From Triglochin maritima (lineage: Eukaryota; Streptophyta; Magnoliopsida; Alismatales; Juncaginaceae), in the NCBI GenBank assembly GCA_963682175.1, contig CAVMKL010000035.1:27355-91354 (forward strand): a stretch of 64,000 bases of DNA, written 5' to 3'. Under the pieces are notes generated by a model. It was not told where the DNA came from, made no database searches, and was given only the letters and a program-made list of their open reading frames with translations. Made by a program: the position numbers and the translations under genes. Numbering within the stretch: the stretch's first letter is position 1; the number at the start of each line of letters is the position of its first letter. Below are positions 22,839 through 30,369 of the stretch, piece by piece.

Positions 22839-23758
22839 TGACGATGACCGAGATCGCAGTACACACAGGATCCGCACTAGCGGTTTCGCCCGAACAGGAC
22901 TTCTGGACCCCGAAGCAGGAATCGGCGCTCGCTCAGATCGGCGTCGAGAAAGCATCGAAAGCTGACTTGGCCGTGTTCTTTCACCAGTGCCAGCGCACCG
23001 GCTTGGATCCGTTTGCGCGCCAGATCTACATGATCGAACGCAAGGGGAAGCAGACCATCCAGACCGGGATCGACGGGTTTCGTCTGATCGCTCGACGCGC
23101 TACCGACGCCGCTCGTGGCACGTTCGGCTACGAGGACACCCTGTGGTGCGGAGAAGACGGCAAGTGGACCGACGTCTGGTTGCAGCGTGAGCAGCCCCGC
23201 GCCGCGAAGGTCACCGTGATTCGTGACGGTGCACGCTATCCCGCAATCGCGCTCTGGAACGAGTACGTGGGAACCAAGTTCAACGGCGATGTGACGCAGA
23301 TGTGGGCCACGAAGGGCGCACTGATGTTGGCGAAATGCGCTGAGGCGTTGGCATTGCGTAAGGCATTCCCGCAGGACTTGTCCGGTCTGTACACCTCGGA
23401 TGAGATGCAGCAGGCGGACAACGGGCAGCAAGGCTCGACTCGTCAGCGCCCTCAGCAGTCGACGCAAGCACGCCCGCGGTCGATCACTGAAGCGTTGGGT
23501 GAACCGTCTGTGGACGTGGATTCTTTGCTTGCTGCGATTGAGGCTGCTGAGTCGAAGGATGTGTTGCGGGAGCTGTGGAAGCAGACTGCGACGTTGCCGG
23601 CGCAGGAGAAGGACGACATTCAGGCGTTGATCATGGGGCGCATTCAGGGGATGTCGGAGCCTGAGTCGGATGGCGCCTCGCTGCCTGAGCCTGAGCAGTT
23701 GCCGTTGGACGCTGAGCCTGTTGACGCGGAGACGGTGGAAGAGCAGGTGGCGTCATGA
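22838..23758 (+). CDS. bet: RecT/Bet-family single-strand annealing protein
   Basis: A 306-residue protein. The N-terminal 190 residues match the phage Bet family: FFHQCQRTGLDPFARQIYMIERKGK, TIQTGIDGFRLIARRA, MWATKGALMLAKCAEALALRKAFP (each in part). It pairs single strands made by the exonuclease. The C-terminal 110 residues are a Gln-rich linker and an acidic tail (PEPEQLPLDAEP), a common site for binding SSB or partner proteins. Two start codons (22838, 22844) are possible. Confidence 0.9.
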   Translation: MTMTEIAVHTGSALAVSPEQDFWTPKQESALAQIGVEKASKADLAVFFHQCQRTGLDPFARQIYMIERKGKQTIQTGIDGFRLIARRATDAARGTFGYEDTLWCGEDGKWTDVWLQREQPRAAKVTVIRDGARYPAIALWNEYVGTKFNGDVTQMWATKGALMLAKCAEALALRKAFPQDLSGLYTSDEMQQADNGQQGSTRQRPQQSTQARPRSITEALGEPSVDVDSLLAAIEAAESKDVLRELWKQTATLPAQEKDDIQALIMGRIQGMSEPESDGASLPEPEQLPLDAEPVDAETVEEQVAS

Positions 23759-23919
23759 GCCTCTACTTCCGCGATACGTGCACGTGCAGTGGTCCGGTGC
23801 CGGGATGGAACCAGCACGAAGCCTGGTGCGGCACTCGTGAGGACCGTGGTGGCCCGTACAACCGCTGGACACATCCGGACGCGAACCTCCCCACCGAAAC
23901 CCCCAAGGACGCAGCATGA
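23755..23919 (+). CDS. Small Cys-containing early protein (54 residues)
   Basis: A 54-residue gene overlapping both neighbours by four bases (ATGA). The motif DTCTCSGPVPGWNQHEAWCG has three Cys and one His that could bind a metal. The rest is hydrophilic with Pro. Coupling and a clean frame support it as real. Function unknown. Confidence 0.55.
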   Translation: MSLYFRDTCTCSGPVPGWNQHEAWCGTREDRGGPYNRWTHPDANLPTETPKDAA

Positions 23920-24158
23920 CCTGGACGCGAATCGACTGCGCTCGAAGCGACGAAGTGTATGAGGCGATCGAGAACCGTGCTCCGCTCGCGGGACGCTCCG
24001 ACATGGGCGGTGAGTTCGGCGAACCTCGCATCGAAACCATCTGGGGCAACAGGGAAACCGAAGTTGAAGTCCTCAAGAACGTGCGCCACCCGCGCTACGA
24101 ATGGGACTCCCAAGCCGGAGACCGCGAACCCTGCGAACACTACGAATGGACAAACTGA
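23916..24158 (+). CDS. Small early protein (80 residues)
   Basis: An acidic protein beginning MTWTRIDCARSDEVYEAIE with no recognised domain. It overlaps the genes on both sides. Not recognised beyond being part of the early polycistronic run. Confidence 0.5.
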   Translation: MTWTRIDCARSDEVYEAIENRAPLAGRSDMGGEFGEPRIETIWGNRETEVEVLKNVRHPRYEWDSQAGDREPCEHYEWTN

Positions 24159-24484
24159 TGACCACTGCTGGTGAGCAGCTCAGGTTGGACGGGCAAGACG
24201 CAGCCCTCGCAGCCGCAACAGTCGGACACCACGACCACCCCAACCACATCGAAACCGCCCTCACCGAACTCATCCGATCCGGCCGCGAATTCTCCGCCGA
24301 CCACGTCCGCGACGCAGTCCCACCCGAAACCCGCGACTGGCTCCGCGCAGGCAATGGAAACGTCCTCTCATCCATCATCGGCAATGCGTCACGCCGCGGC
24401 CACATCGCCCAAACCGGATGGTGCCAACCCGCACGAAAAGAACGCCACTCCAACCCGAACCGAGTATGGAAAGGCGCCGCATGA
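24158..24484 (+). CDS. Early protein with winged-helix-like region
   Basis: The ATG at 24158 overlaps the previous TGA and gives 108 residues. The body (SGREFSADHVRDAVPP, then NVLSSIIGNASRRGHIAQTGW) has the helix-helix-strand order of a small winged helix and resembles a family common in replication regions of actinophages. The C-terminus is basic (RKERHSNPNRVWKG), compatible with nucleic acid binding. Confidence 0.55.
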   Translation: MTTAGEQLRLDGQDAALAAATVGHHDHPNHIETALTELIRSGREFSADHVRDAVPPETRDWLRAGNGNVLSSIIGNASRRGHIAQTGWCQPARKERHSNPNRVWKGAA

Positions 24485-24690
24485 TCCGCGAAGCCTCACT
24501 CCGAGTGCCCATCACCCACCCCAACATCGGCACCTACAGCGCCCTCAGCGAAGTCACCATCGTCCACAAAGACGAACACGGCTACACCATCTGCCTCGAC
24601 AACGGACACCCCCGCGGCGGCCTCTGCCACCTCGCCGTCGTCCAACGCAACCAGCTGTACATCCCACACGAGAAACGAGAAGCAGCATGA
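24481..24690 (+). CDS. Small early protein (69 residues), beta-rich
   Basis: The ATG at 24481 overlaps the upstream stop. The sequence alternates short strands (VTIVHKDEHGYTICLD, HLAVVQRNQLYIPH), suggesting a small barrel. It ends in ATGA overlap with the next gene. Not recognised. Confidence 0.5.
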   Translation: MIREASLRVPITHPNIGTYSALSEVTIVHKDEHGYTICLDNGHPRGGLCHLAVVQRNQLYIPHEKREAA

Positions 24691-24971
24691 CGACCACCGA
24701 ACAACGCCGGCACATACCACCCGACGAAGTGTTCACCATCGACGAGGCCGCGCTACGGCTCAGGTGCAGCCCCACCTACTACCGCGAGCAACTGCGATCG
24801 CAGAAGTGGCCCGGCAGGAAGATCGCCAACAAGTGGCGCGTCACTGAAGCGGACATCAAAGAAACCTTGGAGATCGTGTACTCGAATCCGATCTTCCGCC
24901 CGCGACCGGATCCGGTGTCAGCCCGCCCTGGCACTCGCCGACGCTACGAACGACACAACCGCCGCAAGTAA
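24687..24971 (+). CDS. Excisionase/MerR-like DNA-binding protein
   Basis: A 94-residue protein with a helix_turn_helix_17-type domain: FTIDEAALRLRCSPTYYREQL, then RKIANKWRVTEADI, the classic 'recognition helix plus K-W-R wing' pattern. The C-terminus is Arg-rich. It could be the excisionase or a regulator of replication. It directly precedes the replication protein. Confidence 0.65.
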   Translation: MTTTEQRRHIPPDEVFTIDEAALRLRCSPTYYREQLRSQKWPGRKIANKWRVTEADIKETLEIVYSNPIFRPRPDPVSARPGTRRRYERHNRRK

Positions 24972-24984
24972 GGACAGCCCTACC

Positions 24985-25881
24985 GTGCCCAAAGACAAGC
25001 GGATCTATATCAATCTGGCGGTGGATATGGACCGCAATCCGAAGTACATCAACCTCACAGACGGGCAGAAGTGGTTGATCGTGAAAGCCATCATGCACTG
25101 CCGTGAGTACCCCAACGACGGCAATCTGCCGCTGCCTGTGTGGGTGAAGATGGGAACAAAGCGCAACAGAATTTCGGTGGAATCTTGCGGAGCGATCACA
25201 ATTTTTGAATCAAAAAATGTCGCGATTGTTCACGACTATGCCGAACATAATCAGACCATCGCGGAGATCGAAAAGTCTCGAAATGAGAAGATCGCCGCAG
25301 GTCAGAAGGGGGGCAAGGCCAGGGCAGCGAACCGGGCGCATGCCAACGAAACGCAAGCAGACGGGCTAGCAGCTGCTAAGCAGGACCTCAAGCAGAATCA
25401 AGCAGAGATAGAGATAGAGAAAGAGAAAGAACTACTTACTTACGTAAGTAGTTCACCTCACCTAAGAGACGCGCCGGCGAGACCGCGGGGAGTGCGAGAC
25501 ATCGCTGAGCATCTCAACGGGACAGCGCACTCCGCTGAGGCGCACATCATCGCAAGGGCCTACTCGGATTCCTGCCCGTCGCCAGTCCCAGGCGATTTGA
25601 TTTCGAAGATCGCGCAAGCTGTCGACGGATGTCTCAAGTCGGGGGTGAGTCGTGAGCAGATCGAAGCAGGGATCCAGGACTGGGCCGCGTCACCGATGAC
25701 AGCGGCGTCGATGATTCCCGGATTCGTTCACAAAGCTGCTAACCGACCTGCTGCACCATCTGACAGCGGAATCGGGAAGGCGACCAAGAAAGCGATGGGA
25801 TGGGCCGACATGGGCAACCAGCTCGCCCAACGGCAAGCCGAAGGACTCAACTCGTCAACACCGAAAGGCATCACCGCATGA
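24985..25881 (+). CDS. Replication initiation / replisome organiser-like protein
   Basis: The GTG at 24985 gives 298 residues. The N-terminal 100 residues (INLTDGQKWLIVKAIMHCREY, in part) resemble the winged-helix N-domain of phage replisome organisers, followed by a basic linker (QKGGKARAANRA), a charged coil and a helical C-terminal domain (LISKIAQAVDGCLKSGVS). The middle of the gene is unusually rich in A and contains direct repeats and a palindrome, as in phages whose origin lies within the initiator gene. The downstream gene, overlapping by four bases, may load helicase. Confidence 0.65.
   Translation: MPKDKRIYINLAVDMDRNPKYINLTDGQKWLIVKAIMHCREYPNDGNLPLPVWVKMGTKRNRISVESCGAITIFESKNVAIVHDYAEHNQTIAEIEKSRNEKIAAGQKGGKARAANRAHANETQADGLAAAKQDLKQNQAEIEIEKEKELLTYVSSSPHLRDAPARPRGVRDIAEHLNGTAHSAEAHIIARAYSDSCPSPVPGDLISKIAQAVDGCLKSGVSREQIEAGIQDWAASPMTAASMIPGFVHKAANRPAAPSDSGIGKATKKAMGWADMGNQLAQRQAEGLNSSTPKGITA
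25355..25450. other. Candidate phage replication origin inside the initiator gene
   Basis: Four direct repeats AAGCAG begin at 25355, 25378, 25390 and 25400. A purine tract (GAGATAGAGATAGAGAAAG) follows, then a perfect 14-bp palindrome, TACTTACGTAAGTA, at 25437-25450. Iterons plus an easily melted purine stretch inside an initiator gene match the layout of lambdoid origins. No experimental support. Confidence 0.5.
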
Positions 25882-26423
25882 ATCTGATCGAAGCGACACC
25901 TCAACAACTTTCGGACACTGGCTTGATCATCGGCCGAGCGGCATTGTTCGACAACCGATTCAGCGAAGCCGATATCGGGCGTGGAGGTGCGTGGGCGGAG
26001 GCTCTCGCCCCGTACAACCTCGAACTCCCGGATGCTCTCAATGCCGTGACTGTGCACTACCGCAACGAACCATTGCGGATGATCATGCCGGCGGACGTTA
26101 TCCGGATTGCACGTGAGATTCGGATCGACCGGGCGCAGCGCGAACCTGCCGTGGATCGGGAGCTGCGGCAATTGCAGCACGACGTGAAGCACGGTTTGGT
26201 TCAGGGTGATGCGCAGCTGGGAGGCTTACCGATCGGCGGTGCAGACGGGAAACCTGTTCCAGGCGCCTATGCGGTGAACAATGCGATCGAGCATGTGTGC
26301 CCGTTGTGTGGGGCTGACGAGTACCAGGCCTGCACGAACAAGGTTTCCGGGGTGGAGCGGAAAATGCCCTGCCTGCCGAGATTGATGATCGAAGCTGAAC
26401 CGAATCCGAAGTACGCAAAATGA
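25878..26423 (+). CDS. Replication accessory protein with C-terminal zinc motif
   Basis: The ATG at 25878 overlaps the previous stop and gives 181 residues. The N-terminal half is helical. The C-terminal part has HVCPLCGADEYQACTN and then KMPCLP, a zinc-binding arrangement found in actinophage proteins next to replication initiators. Possible helicase loader or primosome protein. Start codons further upstream overlap the initiator and are rejected. Confidence 0.55.
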   Translation: MNLIEATPQQLSDTGLIIGRAALFDNRFSEADIGRGGAWAEALAPYNLELPDALNAVTVHYRNEPLRMIMPADVIRIAREIRIDRAQREPAVDRELRQLQHDVKHGLVQGDAQLGGLPIGGADGKPVPGAYAVNNAIEHVCPLCGADEYQACTNKVSGVERKMPCLPRLMIEAEPNPKYAK

Positions 26424-26659
26424 GAATCGCGGCTGAGAACGTTTCTGTGGTTCATAGTGTGTGGTTTGGGATGCATGTGCCGGATGTGGCCCGTTTGTCG
26501 GCCAGCGTGAAACTGGGGGCTGGCAACTGTCACGTAGGACGCAAGACGTCAGGCGGTAAATCCTTTTGCCTTACGAGTCTCGCGTCTTGCGTGACGCATG
26601 ATGATTGTCTACAGTTGAAGAATCCCGTTGCAGCGGGACCAGAAATCGGAAGGAATGTC
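26424..26659 (+). promoter_or_regulatory. Internal early control region: long hairpin and promoter with repressor half-site
   Basis: No gene is supported here. ACGCAAGACG (26539-26548) pairs with CGTCTTGCGT (26583-26592), enclosing a smaller AGGC/GCCT stem. A promoter is likely: TTGCGT (26587-26592), 17 bp, TACAGT (26610-26615). GTCTACA at 26607-26613 is the same half-site as in the immunity operators and overlaps the -10. A small CCCG/CGGG hairpin follows before the GGAAGGAA ribosome binding site. Confidence 0.6.
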
Positions 26660-26875
26660 ATGACTGTTCTCGCTTTTCGTTCGCGTGGCCGGCACCGCAC
26701 AGGTGTTCCTGCGCTTGAACTCATCGCTTCACGTAAGCCCGCCGCTGTGAATGCTCCGGTGTGCGGCAGCTGCACTTCCATCAACCTCAGCGCACACGAG
26801 GATCCCGGGTTCGGTGACTACTTCGTGTGCGAGGACTGCATGACGCAACTCGACACAGACGGGAGCCGACTGTGA
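26660..26875 (+). CDS. Small zinc-finger-like protein (71 residues)
   Basis: The ATG at 26660 has a GGAAGGAA ribosome binding site. The longer frame from 26420 runs through the promoter and hairpin and is rejected. The protein has CGSC and CEDC pairs 24 residues apart, typical of a zinc ribbon, after an Arg-rich start (FRSRGRHRTG). First gene after the internal promoter. Function unknown. Confidence 0.6.
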   Translation: MTVLAFRSRGRHRTGVPALELIASRKPAAVNAPVCGSCTSINLSAHEDPGFGDYFVCEDCMTQLDTDGSRL

Positions 26876-27063
26876 GATCCCTTGCGCAGCATTGCGACAT
26901 GCTCGAATCCCTCGCACTCATGGACGACCTGACAGACCGGCACGAACGGTTGGAGCGCCGCAAGTTGTGGCGCGGACGAACCTACGTCGCCGTCACCCTC
27001 ACCGGACTCTGCGCCACCTTCGCCTACACCCTCACCGGATACCTGAACGGATACGCAGCATGA
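26872..27063 (+). CDS. Small single-pass membrane protein
   Basis: The GTG at 26872 overlaps the previous stop and gives 63 residues. A charged helix (DDLTDRHERLERRKLWRGR) precedes one membrane segment (TYVAVTLTGLCATFAYTLTG). Possibly an early protein that changes the host membrane. Not recognised. Confidence 0.5.
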   Translation: MRSLAQHCDMLESLALMDDLTDRHERLERRKLWRGRTYVAVTLTGLCATFAYTLTGYLNGYAA

Positions 27064-27434
27064 GGACACGAGAAGAGTTGGCCGAGACCATCGCCGTCAC
27101 GCTGCGTGGCGAAGACCAGTTCGGCTACACCGACATCAGCGACTTGAGCGACGCCGTCCTCGACAGCCGTTACGACCTACTCGCAGTCGCCGACGCGGTC
27201 CTCGCCGACTACCAGCCCAAGCCTCGCACAGTGGACAACATCGAAGAGTTGCGTGAACTACCAGTCGGAACAGTCATCTGGTATTCACTGCGCTACGACG
27301 GACAAGCCATGTACTCAGTCATGGAAAAGGGACTCGACGGCACATGGCTAAGCGCAATGGACCCCGAAGATGACTACGCCTATAAGCCGCTGCTTCCCGC
27401 GACGGTCTTGTTCACCCCGGAGGCAACAGCATGA
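27060..27434 (+). CDS. Early protein, paralogue of the gene at 31108
   Basis: The ATG at 27060 gives 124 residues. The C-terminal 65 residues (PRTVDNIEELRELPVGTV, then LLPATVLFTP) are clearly related to the gene at 31108-31428 (PHTVNSIEDLEALPIGSV, LPMTVLFTP). The N-terminal parts also share a helical pattern ending in a TP/KP linker. A repeated small domain of unknown function. Confidence 0.55.
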   Translation: MRTREELAETIAVTLRGEDQFGYTDISDLSDAVLDSRYDLLAVADAVLADYQPKPRTVDNIEELRELPVGTVIWYSLRYDGQAMYSVMEKGLDGTWLSAMDPEDDYAYKPLLPATVLFTPEATA

Positions 27435-27646
27435 GCACTTACCTCGAAGAACTCGCCACGCTCGCCGCGAAGATCGGCGACGACAACGCGAAAGCCACCC
27501 TCGATTTGGGTTGGATTGGGCCGCAGGAACGGGACGCCCTCGTCGACGCCGCACAGCAGGCCCGGAAGCAGCTGGATAAGGCCCGCACCGACCTGCAACA
27601 GGCGCAGATGACCGCGAACATGCCCAACGTCGGCGGTGCAATGTGA
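27431..27646 (+). CDS. Small helical early protein (71 residues)
   Basis: Almost entirely helical, with a coiled-coil-like second half (RKQLDKARTDLQQAQM). ATGA overlap with the upstream gene and overlap with the GTG start of the next. No known motif. Confidence 0.5.
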   Translation: MSTYLEELATLAAKIGDDNAKATLDLGWIGPQERDALVDAAQQARKQLDKARTDLQQAQMTANMPNVGGAM

Positions 27647-27975
27647 GCACTCTCTACAAGATCGAATGCGACCTTTTCGACGACCAGTCGGAATGCTGGC
27701 CCGACGACCTACTGTTCCTGCCACGCGCAGGCATCGACACCATGCTCGACATCCTCGTTGAAGGGATGCGCCGAAAGCTGGCCGTCAACCCGCTCTATCC
27801 GACCGAGGAACTCGCGACTATCCGCGAGAACATGCACATTGTGCCAGCGCTCGAAGGTACTGCCGCGAGAGCTTATTTCGCTCAGAAAGGGCTCGATGCC
27901 CTCGAAATTGGTGACGTGCGACGGGCGCATGCATGTGCCATTTGGCAGCGCACGCTCGAACTGGAGGGGGAGTGA
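27643..27975 (+). CDS. Early protein (110 residues)
   Basis: A GTG start overlapping the preceding stop. The protein is acidic, with the aromatic segment SECWPDDLLFLPRAGIDTM and a helical C-terminus. No recognised family. Its end overlaps the next ATG as TGATG. Confidence 0.5.
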   Translation: MSTLYKIECDLFDDQSECWPDDLLFLPRAGIDTMLDILVEGMRRKLAVNPLYPTEELATIRENMHIVPALEGTAARAYFAQKGLDALEIGDVRRAHACAIWQRTLELEGE

Positions 27976-28145
27976 TGGCGAATCACATCAACGCGCCTGT
28001 CGTATTCGTCTTCGACAACGGCGACAAAATCACCATCCGGCCCGAAGAAGACTGCCTCAAGATCCATGCCTCCGGGGCACGTATTGGAAAGCTCTCGATC
28101 GAGCCCGAAGGCTCAAACATGTTGGCCCTCCGGGTGATCGAATGA
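27975..28145 (+). CDS. Small beta-rich early protein (56 residues)
   Basis: The ATG at 27975 overlaps the previous TGA. Strand pattern VVFVFDNGDKITIRP and a short C-terminal strand suggest a small barrel. Not recognised. Confidence 0.5.
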   Translation: MANHINAPVVFVFDNGDKITIRPEEDCLKIHASGARIGKLSIEPEGSNMLALRVIE

Positions 28146-28249
28146 GCCACTTCGATCACGACGACGGACTAGAAGACCCCGTCACCCTCGACCGCTGGGA
28201 AGACAACGACGCATGGGACCGAGCCCACGAACAGGCGGCAGGGAAATGA
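28142..28249 (+). CDS. Very small acidic protein (35 residues)
   Basis: ATGA-coupled on both sides. The sequence (MSHFDHDDGLEDP, then WEDNDAWDRAH) is strongly acidic with His. Its tight overlaps with neighbours make it likely to be translated. Acidic phage peptides often mimic DNA to block host enzymes, but there is no proof here. Confidence 0.45.
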   Translation: MSHFDHDDGLEDPVTLDRWEDNDAWDRAHEQAAGK

Positions 28250-28848
28250 TCGCTACCAGCCTCTCCACCCAATCCTGCCCCACCGGACTCTGCGGGCAAT
28301 GCGGGCCCTGCCGACGCGAAATGCGCGAAGCCGACCGATTGATGCGGCCCAAAACGCTACCGCCCATCGAGCTTTCACCCACCGTCCAACAACTCCTAGC
28401 CGAAGACCGCAAACGCACCCGACCCACACGCAGACCCATCCCCAAAGTCGCCAACCGCCGAGCAGCAACCCCCACCGCGATCCCCACATCCAACCAAGCC
28501 TGCACCCAATGCGGCGAACTCCGCGGATACCGAACCATCGGCTCCAAAGCCACCACCCACATCCTCGACGGCGAAGGCACCCTCTGCCAAGTCTGCGCAG
28601 ACCACCCCCGCATCCAAGCCACCATCACCCGCCTCGAAAACAAACCAGGCCCACGCACCAAATCCGAAACAACACTCCTCTCCAAATCACGATTCCGCAT
28701 CCAACGAATCACCAAAAACGGCAGACCATTCCACCCCAACGCCAACCACGGCTCAGGCAACGGATACGTCTCCTACCTCTGCCGATGCGCCGAATGCCGC
28801 GACTGGCGCGCCGAACAAGACCGCGCAGCGAGAGCCAAAAAACGATGA
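28246..28848 (+). CDS. Protein with multiple CxxC zinc-binding motifs
   Basis: The ATG at 28246 gives 200 residues. Four cysteine clusters are visible: CPTGLCGQCGPC near the N-terminus, CTQCG with CQVC in the middle, and CRCAEC near the C-terminus (GYVSYLCRCAECRDWRA), the last a common actinophage zinc motif. The linker is Arg/Pro-rich. Likely nucleic acid-binding. It is directly upstream of the resolvase-transporter gene and overlaps it by four bases. Confidence 0.6.
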   Translation: MIATSLSTQSCPTGLCGQCGPCRREMREADRLMRPKTLPPIELSPTVQQLLAEDRKRTRPTRRPIPKVANRRAATPTAIPTSNQACTQCGELRGYRTIGSKATTHILDGEGTLCQVCADHPRIQATITRLENKPGPRTKSETTLLSKSRFRIQRITKNGRPFHPNANHGSGNGYVSYLCRCAECRDWRAEQDRAARAKKR

Positions 28849-29780
28849 CCCACACCCTCACCATCATCGACACAGCGCATCCCGGCCGGCCGCCCCTCAC
28901 CATGAACGAATGGCGCAACGCCCACTGGACAAAAAAGTCCAAGGCCCGCACCCGCATCCACTGGCAGATCCGACAAGCACTACAAACCAACCCGATCCCC
29001 ATGTGCGAACAAGTAACCATCAGCATCACCCAATACGCACCCGACGCCCGCATCCGAGACGCAGACGGCCTCAGCGCATTCCGCAAAGACGCCATCGACG
29101 CACTCCGCCAACACGTCATCCCCGACGACGCCCAAAAGCATGTGATTGACGGCGGCAACACCATCCTCCTGGACCGCGAAAACCCTCGCATCGAGATTCG
29201 AATCGAGCCCACACCATTGAGCACACGAAACTCCCTCGGATACCTATCCGCAGCAACACTCCTCGCCTCCATTATTGTCGCGAACTGGGCAACCACCCGA
29301 TTCGGATTCGTCCCAGTCGGATTCGGATTCGCTGCGACAGCTGGCACATTCGCCGCCGGCTTCGCACTCGCCGCCCGAGACGCGACGCAAGACCTCCTCG
29401 GCAAACCGAAGATGCTCGCAGTACTCGCTGTCGGCGCAGTCCTGTCGTATCTGATCGCGGATCCGTTCATCGCCACCGCATCGGCAGTCGCATTTGCCGT
29501 CGCGGAGTTGCTCAACTTTGCGGTCTACACGCCCTTGCGGAACCGATCGAAACTCGGTGATCGCAGGTGGGCTGCAGCTGTCACCGCATCCAGCCTCACC
29601 GGAGCCCTGGCCGACACCGTCATATTCCTCGCGATCGCATTCGGTTGGGCTGCTGTACTGCCAGCGCTCGCAGGACAGCTCGTCGGCAAAGCGTGGGCCA
29701 CCCTCGCATACCTCATTCTCGGCAAGGCGGTGTCACGTGGTGCTGTACTTCGCCAACCCCTCCAGCCAGAAGGTGCGTGA
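28845..29780 (+). CDS. RusA-like resolvase fused in frame to a VUT/YhhQ-type transporter
   Basis: One uninterrupted frame of 311 residues starting at ATG 28845. Residues 1-122 match RusA Holliday junction resolvases (NEWRNAHW, RDADGLSAFRKDAIDAL with D72 and D74, IPDD). Residues 128-305 form five or six membrane segments with VUT family marks: FALAARDATQDLLG, AELLNFAVYTPLRNRS, SSLTGALADTVIFLAIAFG. VUT/YhhQ proteins import 7-deazaguanine precursors such as preQ0. A TTG at residue 125 could start the transporter separately, but no ribosome binding site precedes it. The next gene, DpdA-like, starts 44 bases inside the 3' end. Confidence 0.75.
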   Translation: MTHTLTIIDTAHPGRPPLTMNEWRNAHWTKKSKARTRIHWQIRQALQTNPIPMCEQVTISITQYAPDARIRDADGLSAFRKDAIDALRQHVIPDDAQKHVIDGGNTILLDRENPRIEIRIEPTPLSTRNSLGYLSAATLLASIIVANWATTRFGFVPVGFGFAATAGTFAAGFALAARDATQDLLGKPKMLAVLAVGAVLSYLIADPFIATASAVAFAVAELLNFAVYTPLRNRSKLGDRRWAAAVTASSLTGALADTVIFLAIAFGWAAVLPALAGQLVGKAWATLAYLILGKAVSRGAVLRQPLQPEGA

Positions 29781-30369
29781 CGCCATGCGCAAAGAACTGC
29801 TCGGCTACATCGACACCCCAGCGCAAGGCAACAAACGTGAACCGGGCGTGGCATGGGTGGCGGACAACGGATGCTTCGGCAAAGGGTACCCAGGGGACAT
29901 CCAGTACATCGCGTGGCTGCTCGCCAACCGTGACGACGCCGGCACATGCCTGTTCGCCACCGCGCCCGACGTGGTGGGGGACGCGAAAGAAACATTGAAG
30001 CGGTCGAAGCCGTTCCTGCCCGTGATCAGAGCGCTCGGATACCCGGTCGCCCTCGTCGCTCAGGACGGCCTCGAAAACCTGACAGTGCCGTGGGACTCGT
30101 TCGACGCCCTGTTCATCGGCGGATCCACCGAATGGAAACTCGGCAAACACGCCCGGAACTTGGTGACGGAAGCGAAACGTCGCGGCAAACACGTCCATAT
30201 GGGACGCGTGAATTCCAAAACCCGCTACAGGTACGCGGAAGCCATCGGGTGCGACTCGGTGGACGGAACGTATCTCGCGTTCGGACCGGACGAGAACCTG
30301 CCGAAACTTCTTTCGTGGGTGGACAGCATTCAGAACCAAACCGCTATCGACGTAAGGGGTATTGCATGA
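29737..30369 (+). CDS. dpdA: DpdA-like DNA guanine (7-deazaguanine) transglycosylase
   Basis: GTG codons at 29737 and 29740 give 210 residues starting with VLYFANPSSQKVRDAM. The protein is a short relative of tRNA-guanine transglycosylase (TGT), of the type used by phages to exchange guanine in DNA for preQ0-type bases. Visible motifs are ADNGCFGKG (42-50), APDVVGD (76-82), LVAQDG (106-111), the GGS loop IGGSTEW (127-133) matching the TGT GGL/S loop, HMGRVNS (154-160) and CDSVDGT (172-178). Likely catalytic Asp residues lie in the second and last motifs. It is shorter than tRNA TGT and lacks its C-terminal zinc site. Overlap with the transporter gene supports joint work. Confidence 0.75.
   Translation: MVLYFANPSSQKVRDAMRKELLGYIDTPAQGNKREPGVAWVADNGCFGKGYPGDIQYIAWLLANRDDAGTCLFATAPDVVGDAKETLKRSKPFLPVIRALGYPVALVAQDGLENLTVPWDSFDALFIGGSTEWKLGKHARNLVTEAKRRGKHVHMGRVNSKTRYRYAEAIGCDSVDGTYLAFGPDENLPKLLSWVDSIQNQTAIDVRGIA

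Noticed and set aside
26420..26659. Longer start for the small zinc protein at 26660
   Set aside because: Would translate through a hairpin and promoter. The ATG at 26660 has a good ribosome binding site.
28299..28844. N-terminal extension of the resolvase-transporter frame
   Set aside because: Arg/His/Pro-rich shadow of the CxxC protein. The ATG at 28845 gives a normal RusA start.
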